NCBI GenBank assembly: GCA_025890175.1
Contig: JANPYM010000011.1
Span: 271,669 to 335,668, forward strand
Length of the DNA stretch: 64,000 nucleotides
Direction of reading: 5' to 3'
From: Ciborinia camelliae
Lineage: Eukaryota; Ascomycota; Leotiomycetes; Helotiales; Sclerotiniaceae
Shown: piece by piece, positions 11,804-24,000 of the stretch
How the letters are laid out: each line of letters starts with the position of its first letter
Position numbering within the stretch: position 1 is the first letter of the stretch
Translations under genes and position numbers: made by a program
Notes under the pieces: model-generated
What the model was told of the DNA's origin: nothing
What the model saw: only the letters and a program-made list of their open reading frames with translations
Databases searched by the model: none

Positions 11804-14282
11804 TTATGCCTTGTTGGCATACTTCTCACGGTAAAACTTGGCAGCGTTAACCATGTTGACCAGAGCAGCCTTGGTCTCAGCCCATTGACGAGTCTTAAGA
11901 CCACAGTCAGGATCGATCCAAAGTTGCTCTGGCTTGAGGAATTGCAACATCTCCTCAATTCTGTCCTTGATCTCTTGCTCAGATGGAACACGAGGAGAGT
12001 GAATGTCATAAACACCTGGACCAATGTGACGTGGGTAAGCCTCATCAACAAAGACCTTGAGGAGCTTAGCATCAGACTTGCTGTTCTCAATGGAGAGAAC
12101 ATCGGCATCGAGAGCAGCGATGGCGTGGAAGAAATCCTGGAACTCGGAGTAACAGAAGTGAGAGTGGATTTGAGTGGAGTCTTGGACACCGGAGACGGAA
12201 AGTCTGAAAGACTTAACAGCCCACTCAAGGTAAGCCTCACGCTCCTTACCAGCACGAAGAGGAAGACCCTCACGGAGAGCTGGCTCATCGACTTGAATGA
12301 CGTAAACACCAGCAGCCTCGAGATCAACAACCTCATCACGGAGAGCCAAAGCAAGTTGCTCAGCTTGGACGGATTGATGAACATCATCACGAGGGAAGGA
12401 CCATCTCAAACAAGTGATTGGTCCAGTCAACATACCCTTCATTGGCTTCTTGGAGATGGAGACAGCGTATTTGGACTCCTTAACAGTCATTGGTGCTGGA
12501 CGAGAGATGTCACCAACGATGATAGGAGGACGAACACATCGGGAACCGTAAGATTGAACCCATGCGTGGGTGGTGAAGGCATAACCATCGAGACGTTCAC
12601 CGAAGTATTGAACCATGTCGTTACGTTCTGGCTCACCGTGAACGTAGACATCAAGGTCAAGCTCTTCTTGAACCTTGACAACTTCTTGAATCTCCTTCTC
12701 GATGAACTTCTCGTACTCCTCAGCAGTGATCTCACCCTTGGTGAACTTGTTACGTTGGATACGGATCTCCTTGGTTTGTGGGAAAGAACCAATGGTGGTG
12801 GTTGGGAAGAGAGGAAGACCTAAGGCCTTTTGTTGTTGGGAGATACGTTCTGGGAACTCGGAGATTCTGTTGTAATCCTTCTCGACAATCTTGGATTGAC
12901 GTTCCTTGACCTTAGGGTCGTTGGTTCTCTTGGAGGAAGCACGAGCTTGGACGGACTTGGCGTTAGCCTCGAGCTCAGCACGGACGGAAGCTGGTCCCTC
13001 AGTAACAGCCTTGGCAATGATGGCAACCTCAACAACCTTCTCGGAAGCGAAAGAGAACCAATCTGCAATTTCTGGGTCAAGCTTCTTCTCGCTTGCGAGA
13101 GTGTGTGGGGTGTGGAGGAGGGAAGAGGAAGTGGCAACGATGACACGGTCCTTTCCGAGCTTTTGAATGGCAGACTCAACAGTCTCAATGGCACGCTTGA
13201 GGTTGGTCTTCCAGATGTTACGTCCATCAACAACACCAGCGGACAAGATGGTCTTTGGTCCCAAGGCGGAGATGACAGTCTCCAATTGTTCTGGGTTACG
13301 GACCAAGTCAACGTGAACAGCGTAGATGTCAGTTGGGAGAGCATCGATGTTGTGAACGATATCACCGAAGTAGGTGGCGAGGACAATCTTTGGGATCTCA
13401 TCACCTAAGGCAACGAGCTTCTCATATGTTGGCTTGAAAGCAGCCTTGGTCTTGGCTGGGAGATCGAAGACGAGGGTTGGCTCATCAATTTGAACGGTCT
13501 CGGCACCAGCAGCCTTAAGTTGCTTAAGGAGCTCAATGTAAACTGGCAAAAGCTTCTCCAAAAGATCAATTGGGTCGACGGTTTGTCCACGGTCTGGCTT
13601 TCCGAGGTGGAGGAAAGAAACTGGACCAACCAAGACTGGTCGGGTGACGATACCAGCCTCCTTGGCCTCCTTGAACTCACGAACAGCCTTTGGGTCGGAG
13701 GTAAGGGTGAAGGTTTGGTTTTCTTGAAGAGTTGGCTTGACATAATGGTAGTTAGAGTCGAACCATTTAACCATCTCCAAAGATGAAACATCGACACCAT
13801 CACGTTGGTGACCACGTCCCATGGCAAAGTATTGATCGATTAAGTCGAGACCATGCTTGGTATATCTCTCTGGTGTAGCCTGTCGAGATAAGGGTCAGCG
13901 AGGTTGCTACATTGGAATTGCAGAAGGAATGGAATGCTTACACCAAAGTCTTGGATGTGAGTGAGAACTTGATCGTACAAGGCGAAGTCGTTGGATGGGA
14001 TGACATCGACACCGGCATCCTTTTGGATCTTCCAGTGTGCAAGACGAAGTCTCTTTGCCTCAGCAAGGAGATCATCTTGAGAGATCTTTTGGCTCCAGTA
14101 TGCCTCTATTGATCTTGTTAGTACACAATGTGGGGTAGCAAAAAGCTTCGAAAACCTTACCAGTAGCTTTCTTGAGATCTCTGAGAGCTCCCATACGTGG
14201 GAAACCAAGAACAGATCTATAGCAGACATGATTAATAGACTGTAGAATGTATGGCAGAAGTGAATACTTACGATTGAACCAT
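11804..14282 (-). CDS. metE: Cobalamin-independent methionine synthase (homocysteine methyltransferase)
   Basis: Transfers a methyl group from 5-methyltetrahydropteroyl-polyglutamate to homocysteine to form methionine, normally in the cytosol. Exons are 14282-14272, 14216-14161, 14105-13942 and 13879-11804, giving 768 aa, the usual fungal length. The first exon encodes only the start of MVQSSVLGFPRMG, the conserved N-terminus. Zinc-site residues are visible as the His and Cys of HSHFCYSEF and the Cys of DPDCGLKTR near the C-terminus. Introns carry GTAAGT/GTAAGG/GTAAGC donors. Codon choice in the long exon is strongly biased towards C-ending codons, as in highly expressed fungal genes, and long shadow frames arise on both strands because of it. 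No disruption seen. A TCACGTG element lies about 450 bp upstream. The yeast orthologue is MET6. Confidence 0.97.
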
Positions 14283-17200
14283 ATTTGCGGTATTGAAATG
14301 TGATGAAGAAGTTTAAAAGAATTGTTGATGGGAGGTGGAAGGTATTTAAACCAAACAATTAATTTCCGTGCTAGAGGTCAAACTAGCTAGCGAAGTCGGA
14401 GATTATGTTGATTATCTTCTTTTCGATTCTATGGAGAAAAGAATACGGGATTGGAATGAAGACTTTGAAGGTATTCAAAGTGATCTGATGGTATGGTAGA
14501 ATGGATCAGAAGAAAGAAGAAGAAGTGGTTGATGAGAAGCGGTGTGGTGTGTAGAAGAAGAGGAAGAGGAAGAGAGAGAGAGAACTTTTGAAGGGTTTTT
14601 GTTGTCTTGTCACAATGACTTAGAAAGAGAAAGAGGGGTGGACCGTGGCTTGTTGTCTCGAGAACCCCGCCTCGAACTAGACTAGCGCGGATAAAATAGA
14701 CTCCCGGCTTGACAAGATAAGGGTACCGACACGTGATTTGCAGAGATTTTACAGGTCTGGGTTGGTGAGGTGGGGCAAGAGAGGTTGACACCATCGATGT
14801 GGAGAATTGATGGTTTCAGGGGAGATGGTGCAATTATTGGCAATTGTTGCAGCCTCGGAGAAGATATTTGATTGGTGAATGAATTATCGTGACTCGATAT
14901 TGATATCTATCTCTATCTCTATCATCTAGCTATTACTGTACTTATAAAAAATCCCAACATCTTCTTTACTCCTCCTTTCCTTTCCTTTCCTTTCCTTTTC
15001 TCTACCATTCAATACTCAATCATTCTCAACTTCTCAACTTCTCAACCTCCCAGTTTAGATCTATCAATACATCCATCCATATCAATGAATCAAAGTCAAA
15101 GTCTCCATTAGGTATCTTACCTAGGAGGCATAAGTATGGACATATCACTCCCCACCAACCAACCAACCAACCAACCAAGGTATCCATAAGCCAAAAACCT
15201 CGGAGACCGATTACCGAGCACGTGCCCGCCTGCCCGCCTGCGTGCGTATGGCGCGCGTGTTTCTGGTTTTACATTTAAACTTTGAGTTTGATGGTTTACC
15301 TATCTAGGTTAAGTTTTCTAAGAAGATAAGTGAAATAAGTTAAACAAGTTAAACAAGTTAGGTGACCGAACATGAACCTTCCATTGGTGTTATTATAGGT
15401 ATTATAGGTATTATAGTATAGCTCCGTCGTGGTCGGAGGGGTTGGTATATACTAGGTACATAATTTTATTATTAGAGATTAGAGGGGTGAGGAATAATAG
15501 GGACAGGAACTTGGGGATAGAGGGGTTAGAAACTTGGGAAGAACGTGTAGGTACAGACAAACAGGTATGCTGAATTAGTATTTGAGAGATCAATGGAATA
15601 ATTGAATGAATGCACAAAATGGGAGGAGAATCATCATAGAGCCATCACGAACTCATCACAGGAGCTAGAAGCTAAAAGCCAGAAGTACCTACCTCCAGCT
15701 ATCTAAGATGGGGAAAATGGGGGGCAGACGTAGGTATTCGTAATATAATATAATATAATATAATATAATCTCGGGTACCGGTACATACCTACCTACCTAG
15801 TATCCAGATCATAAATCATTTATAAATACCAAGATAAAGTAGTAGGCCTCGTGATTATATATAGATATATAGATATATATATATACATCTACCTACATAC
15901 CTACCTACATACCTACCTACCTACCTATCGATCTCTACACAATAAGTAATATCTACCTATCCCCCTATCCTCAACCCCCCATCCTCAACCCCCCATCCCA
16001 TGCCATCCCCTCATCCTCTCAACCCATCCCCTTGTCCCAATACAGCCCGCCCCAAAAATTTCTTTTCCATTTCGATTTTCATTTCTTTCCCAAGTCAAAA
16101 GATTTGGAATGAATGAATAAATGAATTAATTCATTGCCATTATATCACACACCACACGTTATATCCATCACATCCATCACTAACTCACTCACTCACCAAC
16201 ACTCACCCACACCCCCACACATACACACTCACCCACACACACACACACACACACAAATATCACATCACAAATATCACATCACACCATCACATCAAAAGCA
16301 CCCAAGTAAGCAAGTATAAAGTCTTAATCTGAATTTGAATCATAATCATCATTAACCTTCTCCCCTAGCCCTGCCTAGCCCTGCCTAGCCCCGCCTAGCC
16401 TTGCCCCGCCTAGCCATGCCATGCCTTGCCCTTCCTGGTATTGATTGATTGGTATCTAGGTAACTATTATCCATCCGCCCATCCGCCCATCCATCCATCC
16501 ATCCATGCATCCCCGATCCATGCATCCATTCCATCCCATCCCAATCCATCCCATCAACCTCATCTAATCATATCCACATACCTCATCTAATCCATCCATC
16601 CATCCATCCATCTTCACCCCTCCTCCACCTCTCCTCCCCCCAATCCCCCAAAAGCAATATGTATACACCTTCCTAATCTCCTAATAGAAAAATAGCGCGA
16701 GCGAGCTCATCCCAACTCAACTCAACTCATCCCATCCCATCCCTATACCAATTGCTTTTGACGTTTCATATTTCTTATGCAAACAACCCAAGGGGACTCC
16801 CCAGGAAAGGGGAAGGATCAATCCCATCCATATCAATACTAGCAATGCATGCAAGCAAGCAAGCATCCCGAGTTCCCATACCAAAAAGCATGTTTCCTGA
16901 CTTTTCCCCCGTCAACTCCATCCACCATCTTTCCCTTCCCCTCCCGTACCCATACCAATCCAGGCCAGACCATACCATAAGAACCACCACTGCAAGACTA
17001 TCTCTCTTACAGGTATAAAAACAATACAAGATAGTAAAAAAAAAAAAAAAGTGAAAAAGTGTTGGAAAGATATGATGTACAGTTCCTGATCGACCAGTAT
17101 ACAATTATAAGTATGAAAAAAGCTTTTATCCTTTTCCTGGGCCGAATCTTGATACCCAAATGTGATGGTATTCAAGTATGTAAAAGTGTGGTGTAAAACA

Positions 17201-17397
17201 AATAGAATGACTGCCGTTGCTTCGATGAGCTTGCTGTCGAAAACGCCGTGTAACTCCAATGGTGAAAAGATCATTCGCTAAAACGCTATTCAAAGTGGGG
17301 GTATCAAATCAACTGAATATCATGATGATGTGTGTAATGTGTTCCGAATTCTGGGTAAGTTTTATAAAGGAAGGGCAAGAAATGATAGTAGAGGTGT
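14283..17397. repeat. MetE upstream region and simple-sequence tracts, no gene
   Basis: The MetE leader side (14300-14800) is purine-rich on the plus strand, so pyrimidine-rich in the transcript sense. Beyond it lie simple repeats: TTCC at 14975-15000, CCAA at 15160-15180, ATAAT at about 15738-15768, TATAGA/TACC at 15855-15930, CA at 16225-16256, GCCTAGCCCT at 16365-16420 and ATCC at 16470-16610. The last part is the 3' side of the RasGEF gene. No coding region supported. Confidence 0.65.
14729..14736 (-). promoter_or_regulatory. TCACGTG element upstream of methionine synthase
   Basis: On the minus strand the sequence reads TCACGTGT about 450 bp before the MetE start codon. TCACGTG is the core bound by Cbf1 with Met4 at methionine-pathway promoters in yeast. 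Whether a Cbf1-like factor binds here is inference from motif and gene identity. Confidence 0.4.
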
Positions 17398-20300
17398 TTA
17401 GACGGGTGTTTGTGTTTGTGTTTTATCCCTTGATGATGATGAATAATAAGTCCATCCGAAGAGATCGAATTTATCCTTTCCTTGTGAAGTACTGAGAGGT
17501 ACTGCTGAATCAACAGGACTGGGTTTTGTGATTAAAACATCGCGTGGCTCCAAAAGCAAAGACTTTCGGTAGTATTGCTGAACGTTCTCATTGTCCGATG
17601 CGGATTTGACACGGACAATTTGGGCCTGAAGCCACTCTTGAAGTTCTGGAACTTCTGCGAGTCGATAAGGGATCTGGAATCGTTGTAGCTCACCAATGAT
17701 CTTGGCTGTTCTAGTATGTTTGTCAAAGTTGATCACAGACGTGCCGTCAGCCAATTGTTTTGTAGATGGATTACCCGCGTCAACAAATGTCAAATCGGTG
17801 AGGTAGGTACCGACAAATGGAAGGCATGGAGGGACGTGGTCATGAAGTCTGCGTCGAAGGACTGCATAGTTCTTCTCTGGCTCAACAATAGTTTGTAAAG
17901 CCTTGAGCAACTCCTTGCGTTTATGAGCAACAAAGTCCCAAGTCTTCTTTAATCTAACAATGGTGGATGAGTTGAGCGAGCAGATAATAGCCATCAACGA
18001 GTCATAATTGTTGAGTTTGAGGCATTCGTCCGCAATTTTAATCCAGTGCTTGATGATATTTGCTCTCTTCTTAACATCGTCATATTGTAAGATTGTATCC
18101 GCAACGAGGTTAGAGAGGTCTGTTGACAATGTGGACATAGCTCTAACGTTCACCGCGGTGGAGCCACCTTTTCTGGCCTTGGTCCATGCGGCTCCAAGAA
18201 GCTCATCCGGCGTAATGGAGCAAAAGATATTCATCTCCTTAATCGTCAACTGACGGGCCAATTCGAGTGCGTCGAATTCGAGAATAGAAGGATTGCTTCC
18301 ACCCATTTTCCAATTCTTGAGAACGGCTACTTGACCTTTGGTGACAACCATGGCAGGGACCGGTACATCTGCCGGTACGTATTGACCGAGAGATGTGCTA
18401 GTTTTTCCAATTGAAGATACGAGTCTTGGCACCAAAGGTCCATCTGTAGAAGATACCTTTTGGGCCAGCTCATGAAGTCGATTACCAGCGGCAGGAAGGG
18501 CAGCCTTGAGCTTTTCATCCGCAAAGGGTTCGATGATGGACAATGCAGAATAATCAGTGACATTTCTCCAATGAGACTCCAACCATCCCTTGAATACATT
18601 GTAGACTCTCAATCTTACAGGTCCTGCAATATGTGGGCTCTCACCGACATATTCGAAACGATCAACCAGAGCTTGGGCAAGCTCGACGGGAGACGAGAAT
18701 AGTCGAAAGGTAAGATAAAAGGTCGAAACAAACATTGAATCGGGAGTTGAATCGTGGGTAGTAAGTCGTTCAACCAGTGCTGCAAGTGAACCACCCGTAA
18801 TTTGACCCTCTTTATTATGTAGTAACTCGTGTGCAAAGGTCTTCTCAAGCATTTTCGATTCGAGGTCATATGGATCATCAGCAAAAGTTGATTGGCTTTC
18901 ACTCATGCTGATGCTTGATATAGATGGCTGGTTTCTTGGTTTGTGAGATGGTAGATCTGGTGTAGTCGCCCTAGTAGACGTTTGCGAAATCATGCTCATC
19001 TCCGAATCGCGCATGTAACTGCTACTAGTTCCTGTACTAGACACCGCGATACTGCCTGATCTGTATGATGCAAATTCTCCATCGCTTGTTGAAGCACGAT
19101 CAGAAGGACTATAATCCTCTTGACTCATTAGAGGAGCGCCCATTTTGGGTAGTGGAGGTAACATGGAATTATTCGAAAGCCGGTTCGACATTGGGCTTGT
19201 TTCTGTCGCTGGCGGAGAATCTTGGGGTACTTCTGGTAATGGCTTCTCGTAAAGACTTGGGATGACTAATGGTGGTGGAGGAGGACGCGATGCAGATTGC
19301 TCTAGTGTGGCATCAACTTCTTCGTCTTCCTGTGTCGTTTGTTCAGGCACGGCACCTATCGAGGCAACATTAATTCCAAGGCCTTCGCCTTCTTCCCCTT
19401 CTTCAGATTCGAAGTCACCGATTCGCTCGATCACAAACTTAGTCTTTGCTACTACCTCCCCGGCAGCTTTGACACATCCTGTGGCCGCCATTAGTAACCC
19501 TCCGTTTTGTTGAGCCATGACAACATCGTCTTCATCAACACCCGATGAACTAACTATATCTCGGGCTGCCAACGCTAATTTACTGATCTTGTCGTACATT
19601 GCGTTCCGAGCGTTGTTCAACGAGTCGGCACTTTGGCTATCGTGGGCACATACTGCTTCAACCACAATTAATAAACCTTGACCCGCGGTTACTGACTGCC
19701 TGACTGTCGCGAGTAAATCCTGCGAAGACTGGCTTTGTAAATGAAGCCGTCCGATAAATGATCCCAGATATGAGAGAAATGTATCATGACTAGAGTTTAA
19801 TCTCTCAGAAACAAGATTTTGACGTCGTTCAGCGGGTACGGAGGCCATAAGTGAAACACGATGAGATACAGAAGCCCTTTTAGACTGTGCTGATGGGATG
19901 GATAATGGACGCGATGTTACAACTGGGTGTGCAGTCGATATCCGTTTGTATGACTGTCGTTTGGTCTGGTCCTCCGATCGCAGGGAACTAGAAGCGCCAC
20001 TTGCCGAGCTTCGGATGGAGTCTCTGTGAGATGCCGTGTCGTATGCAGGGTCTGTATGCGGTGTTCCGCTAAATGACGTCGAGTCCGCTGGTGGAGTAGG
20101 TGGAACATATGATTCCTCAGCAACCGTTGCCATGAATTTATGGAGGGGCTGTCGTAACTTTGCATCCTCATCCAAGTTGTCTAGAAATTTTATACCCCTC
20201 ACAACAATTTTGAAAGCCTTTAAGATCATCTCATCGATGATATCGTTCACACTTTCCGCGTCAGTTTCAGCTGGAGAAGAAATAGCGAAATCCTGTAACT

Positions 20301-21043
20301 GTTTGGCTGTCTTGACGAGGGCCGACAGGTCCGACAACAGTGCCTTTCTATTTTTTCGAAGGTTGTCGTTGCTCTGTACGATCGGTGATTCACGGGTGAG
20401 GCAATTCGATTTTTCCTATTTTCCTTGTTAGCAAACATTTATGATTCAAAAATGATAAAGTACCCACCAACAAATATCTCACACCAGCGATAATTCCTCG
20501 CATGAATTGTTGATTTCCAAAAATCTCGCTATCCGTAGTTAAACCACTCCGTAATAGATCCCAGAAGTTTAGCAATGCCTTGAGTAAGTTCCTCATAGCA
20601 TCTGGGTCGTAGGCTTCGCAGTAGTTGGTGGGCAGCCAACCACGCGCGCCGGAAATAAGTAGTGTGCCATCTGCCCAACCGTTGGTGTGTATTGAATGTA
20701 CTAAAACCACATCTCCTTCGTTTAATGGAAGCGTGACCGTAGAATCCGAAATAGCATATGGCGGATTAAATGGATAGAAAGCCCTCAAAAAGCTGTGGAA
20801 TACAGGCGAAAGAGGTTCCATTCGATTCAAATCCTCTTGAGAACCATTGGGAGTGGCGGGTGGTGTTATTTGTGATTGGCCGCCGGTAGAAGTTGTTTGG
20901 TTACTACTTCTGGATGAAGTATTCCTTTTGTGTTTTGATGACGATGAGGTGCTGTTTCCACGCGGTCGACCCTTTTGTATTGTAAGAGGTGCTACCTGCG
21001 CACTCGTTCGCTTTAAAAGCTCAGACTCCTTCGAGTTCACCAT
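17398..21043 (-). CDS. Ras guanine-nucleotide exchange factor, CDC25 type
   Basis: Two exons, 21043-20468 and 20415-17398, join in phase 0 across a 52-nt intron to give 1197 aa. An SH3 domain lies near aa 86-145 (SFLRAFYPF ... GWLPTNYCEAY). A long Ser/Thr/Pro-rich region with an RPPPPPL stretch follows, then the REM (RasGEF_N) domain at about 720-845 and the catalytic RasGEF domain at about 903-1128, with the family's KRANIIKHWIKIADECLKLN segment and PPCLPFVGTYLTDLTF. Proteins of this family load Ras with GTP upstream of cAMP/PKA and MAPK signalling; budding-yeast Cdc25 is the reference. The SH3-REM-RasGEF order and length fit the family, and the frame is intact. The start is the first ATG of the open frame; an extra 5' exon cannot be excluded. 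Confidence 0.93.
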
Positions 21044-24000
21044 GATGAGCCCCCTTTCAAAGATATCATGGGTGTCTTCCCATATATATGAGTTGGATGG
21101 TTTGCGGGTAGATTTCCACGTCGGAAGTATATCGAGGATTTCAAGACGAAGTCCAGAATGCTAGTCTCAGGGTTCGATATAATCCAACAAGGTGGTGACT
21201 TGGTATGGTAGTGTGGTGAATGGGGTTGTAATGTTTATGTTGATGTTTGTTTTCTCAAAGCTTCCTTTCTGAATCGGCGTCGGTATTCGTAGCACTGTAA
21301 ACACAATCTGATAGTGATCGTAGATATTAGCAAGAACACACGAGATCAGGATGAAGTGTTGTTATGGTCAAGTGAGGAATGAGGAATGAGGAGTGGGGGG
21401 TGTGGAATGTCATATGCCATGAAGCTTGACTGGGATGGAGAGGCGCATACCAAAATCGGCTGAACCTTGGTCTCGGGAGAGTGTTACCAATTTAACAAGC
21501 CCAGGGTGTGTTTTCGCAAATACCTGCCCAATGCCGGTACTCGAAAAAAGTAAAAAGGCGGCCGTGTTTCCTTGTGTTTGTTTCGTGAGAGGGAGGAGAG
21601 AGTTCGTGTCAACTGTCAATGTATGAGGTTTGGCTGGAGACTTAAAACAATTAATAAGTCTGTTATCGTGGGTACCGCTATGTAAATCAGGAAGGCTGAG
21701 TGAGGTATTGGTTGGTTGATTGATTGATTGACTGGTGGATTGATTGATTGATCGAATGATTTGATTTGATGTGATTGATTTGATTCGATTGATTTGATTT
21801 GATTTGATTGATTTGATTGATTGCCAGATTGACAAATTAAGATAGGGAGGGAGGGCCCTGAAGTCTGATCGCAATAAAACCTTATGCCACGAGGAAGATT
21901 TTATTAAGGTCGGGAAGTCGGGAGGATGACAGGATGTATGTGCGCGGAGGGAGGAACTAGGGAGGTACTAGGAATACCTACTGATGGATTGATTTGATCG
22001 ATTGAACTTTAAACACCTGGGCAGTTGACAGCAAAGCAATTGGTGTATCGAGAGATTAAAAACGAGAGTGAATTGAGCCAGTCGATTTGCCCATGCGCTG
22101 GAAGGGGCGAGGGGGTCTCGGATACACTTTATGTGGCTAATGTATGGGAGACGGGGGAGGAATGATTTTGGTGATGCGACAAACACGAGAAATCAATGCG
22201 TTGAAACTGGAATGGTGGAATGGTTAAAAAAAGGAAATCCGAAGCTGGCATCAAATCGAGTCAATGGGAATCGAGACCTCAGTCAGTCCCGGAAAAAGAA
22301 GAAGAAAAAATATCGAACAATAAACCCCACCTCTCCGTACTCTCTGTCTGGCGCAGAGCAAGAGGACTCAGAGGGAGGTACAAGTGCAGATATAGATAGG
22401 TAGGTCCGGTATGCAGATATGCAGATATGGGTACCTACTATGCAGAGATGCAGATTGGGATTGAGGGTACCGGAAGAACTGGAACGTGAAGGTATTTAAG
22501 GTTGATGTGTGGGTGGTAGTGAGTGGGTGGTGGTGGGTGGCAGTGGGTGGTAATGGTATGGTGGGTTGTAACTTGTGGGTGATGATTGAACCTTGGTGGT
22601 GATGAATATCTTTTGATGCAGATATATGTACCGGTATGTATGTATTGATTGTCTTTGCCCATGTACTCCGCGTATTATTGTATGCAATGCAAGGGTTATT
22701 CGAATTGACTTGGCCGATCCCTTTTTTTGGTATATGCCACTTTCTTTAACGAAAGGGGAGGGAGAGGGGGAGGGGGAGAGGGAGAGGGAGAGGGAAAATG
22801 TACTGTAAAGGATTTATAATATTGGAAATCCTGTACGTGTGAGAATAATGGACTGGAGTGAATTGAATTTCTGGTGAGAGTTTGGTTTGGTATGTTCTTT
22901 GGTTTGGAATCTCCCGCTTATCGATTATATGATTTTAATCAATTGCGTGAAGCGGGTTGTTTGTTTGTTTATATGAGGTGTGATCGTATGGTTGTTTAAC
23001 TCGTACCTAGTAGTGAATAAAAAGAGTACTCGCTGTCTCTCTTTTTTCCCATCACCCAACCTAAGGAGGGCGATTCCTAGACAGTTATCTAGGTACCTAT
23101 CTTCCTTTCGGTGGACTTTCTAGGTTTATGCTTCCTTCTTTCTTGACCTTGTGAGCTTGTAAATGAATGGAATCAATAGATCCCCAGATTTAGAAAGTAT
23201 GCACTGTGCAAAAGAGAGTTTTAGATAGTTGCAATTGTGGATGTCGTCGCATATACTTTTTTGGGTGACGAAAGAGTGAGGGAAAGAAGTATCATCTCAT
23301 CAGATGAGATCACTAGTGGACAATGTTGTATTATAGACTTTTCAATCTCCGACTTAGGGTTCTTCTTCTTCTTCTTCTGCTTCTTCTTTTTCTTGTTTTC
23401 TCTTCTCTCTTCCGAACCTTTTGCTCGGATACCTTTTCTTCCTCTTATTATTATTGTAAAAGATTTTGACTAGGGTTTTTTTGCATTTGATTTCCCGTTG
23501 GTTTTTTCTGGTATAGTGACAAACTTTTGGCTTGTTACCAGATGGTTGTAGTTTTCGTAGATATGTATGGGTAGGTACTAGGTAGGGAGGTAGGTAGTCT
23601 TTTCAAAAACGGTTCGTGGAAACAATAACCTCCGTACCCTACCAACCTTGATCAAGGGTACTTGGTTGGCTCCTTCCAATATGTGGAATCTTCTTATTTT
23701 ATCAGTTGAGTTACTTGAGGACCAGTCAAAAATGGTAAGTAAGAAAGGTAAGGTTTGATTCAATCCGTTCTAGCCATCCATCCCATGATTCCCATCCCAT
23801 CAACAGGGATTTTAAACCTTTTTGTCCCTTCCACGAACGAACCGGTTCGCCTCTTCTGCCCTTCCTAGCTTCCCCTTAACCTTGTCGCTCCTCTTTTGCT
23901 TAGGTAGGACTGGAGGAGATGCACGTTAATTCCATATGCAAGGGCTACTCGTGAGATTTGGTGGAGTCCTATGTAAACCTAGTACCTGAGTAGATGCGCC

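Noticed and set aside
11779..13827. Several long frames on both strands across methionine synthase
   Set aside because: Shadow frames caused by the strong codon bias of MetE; their translations are low-complexity Leu/Ser/Arg or Leu/Asn/Gly sequence.
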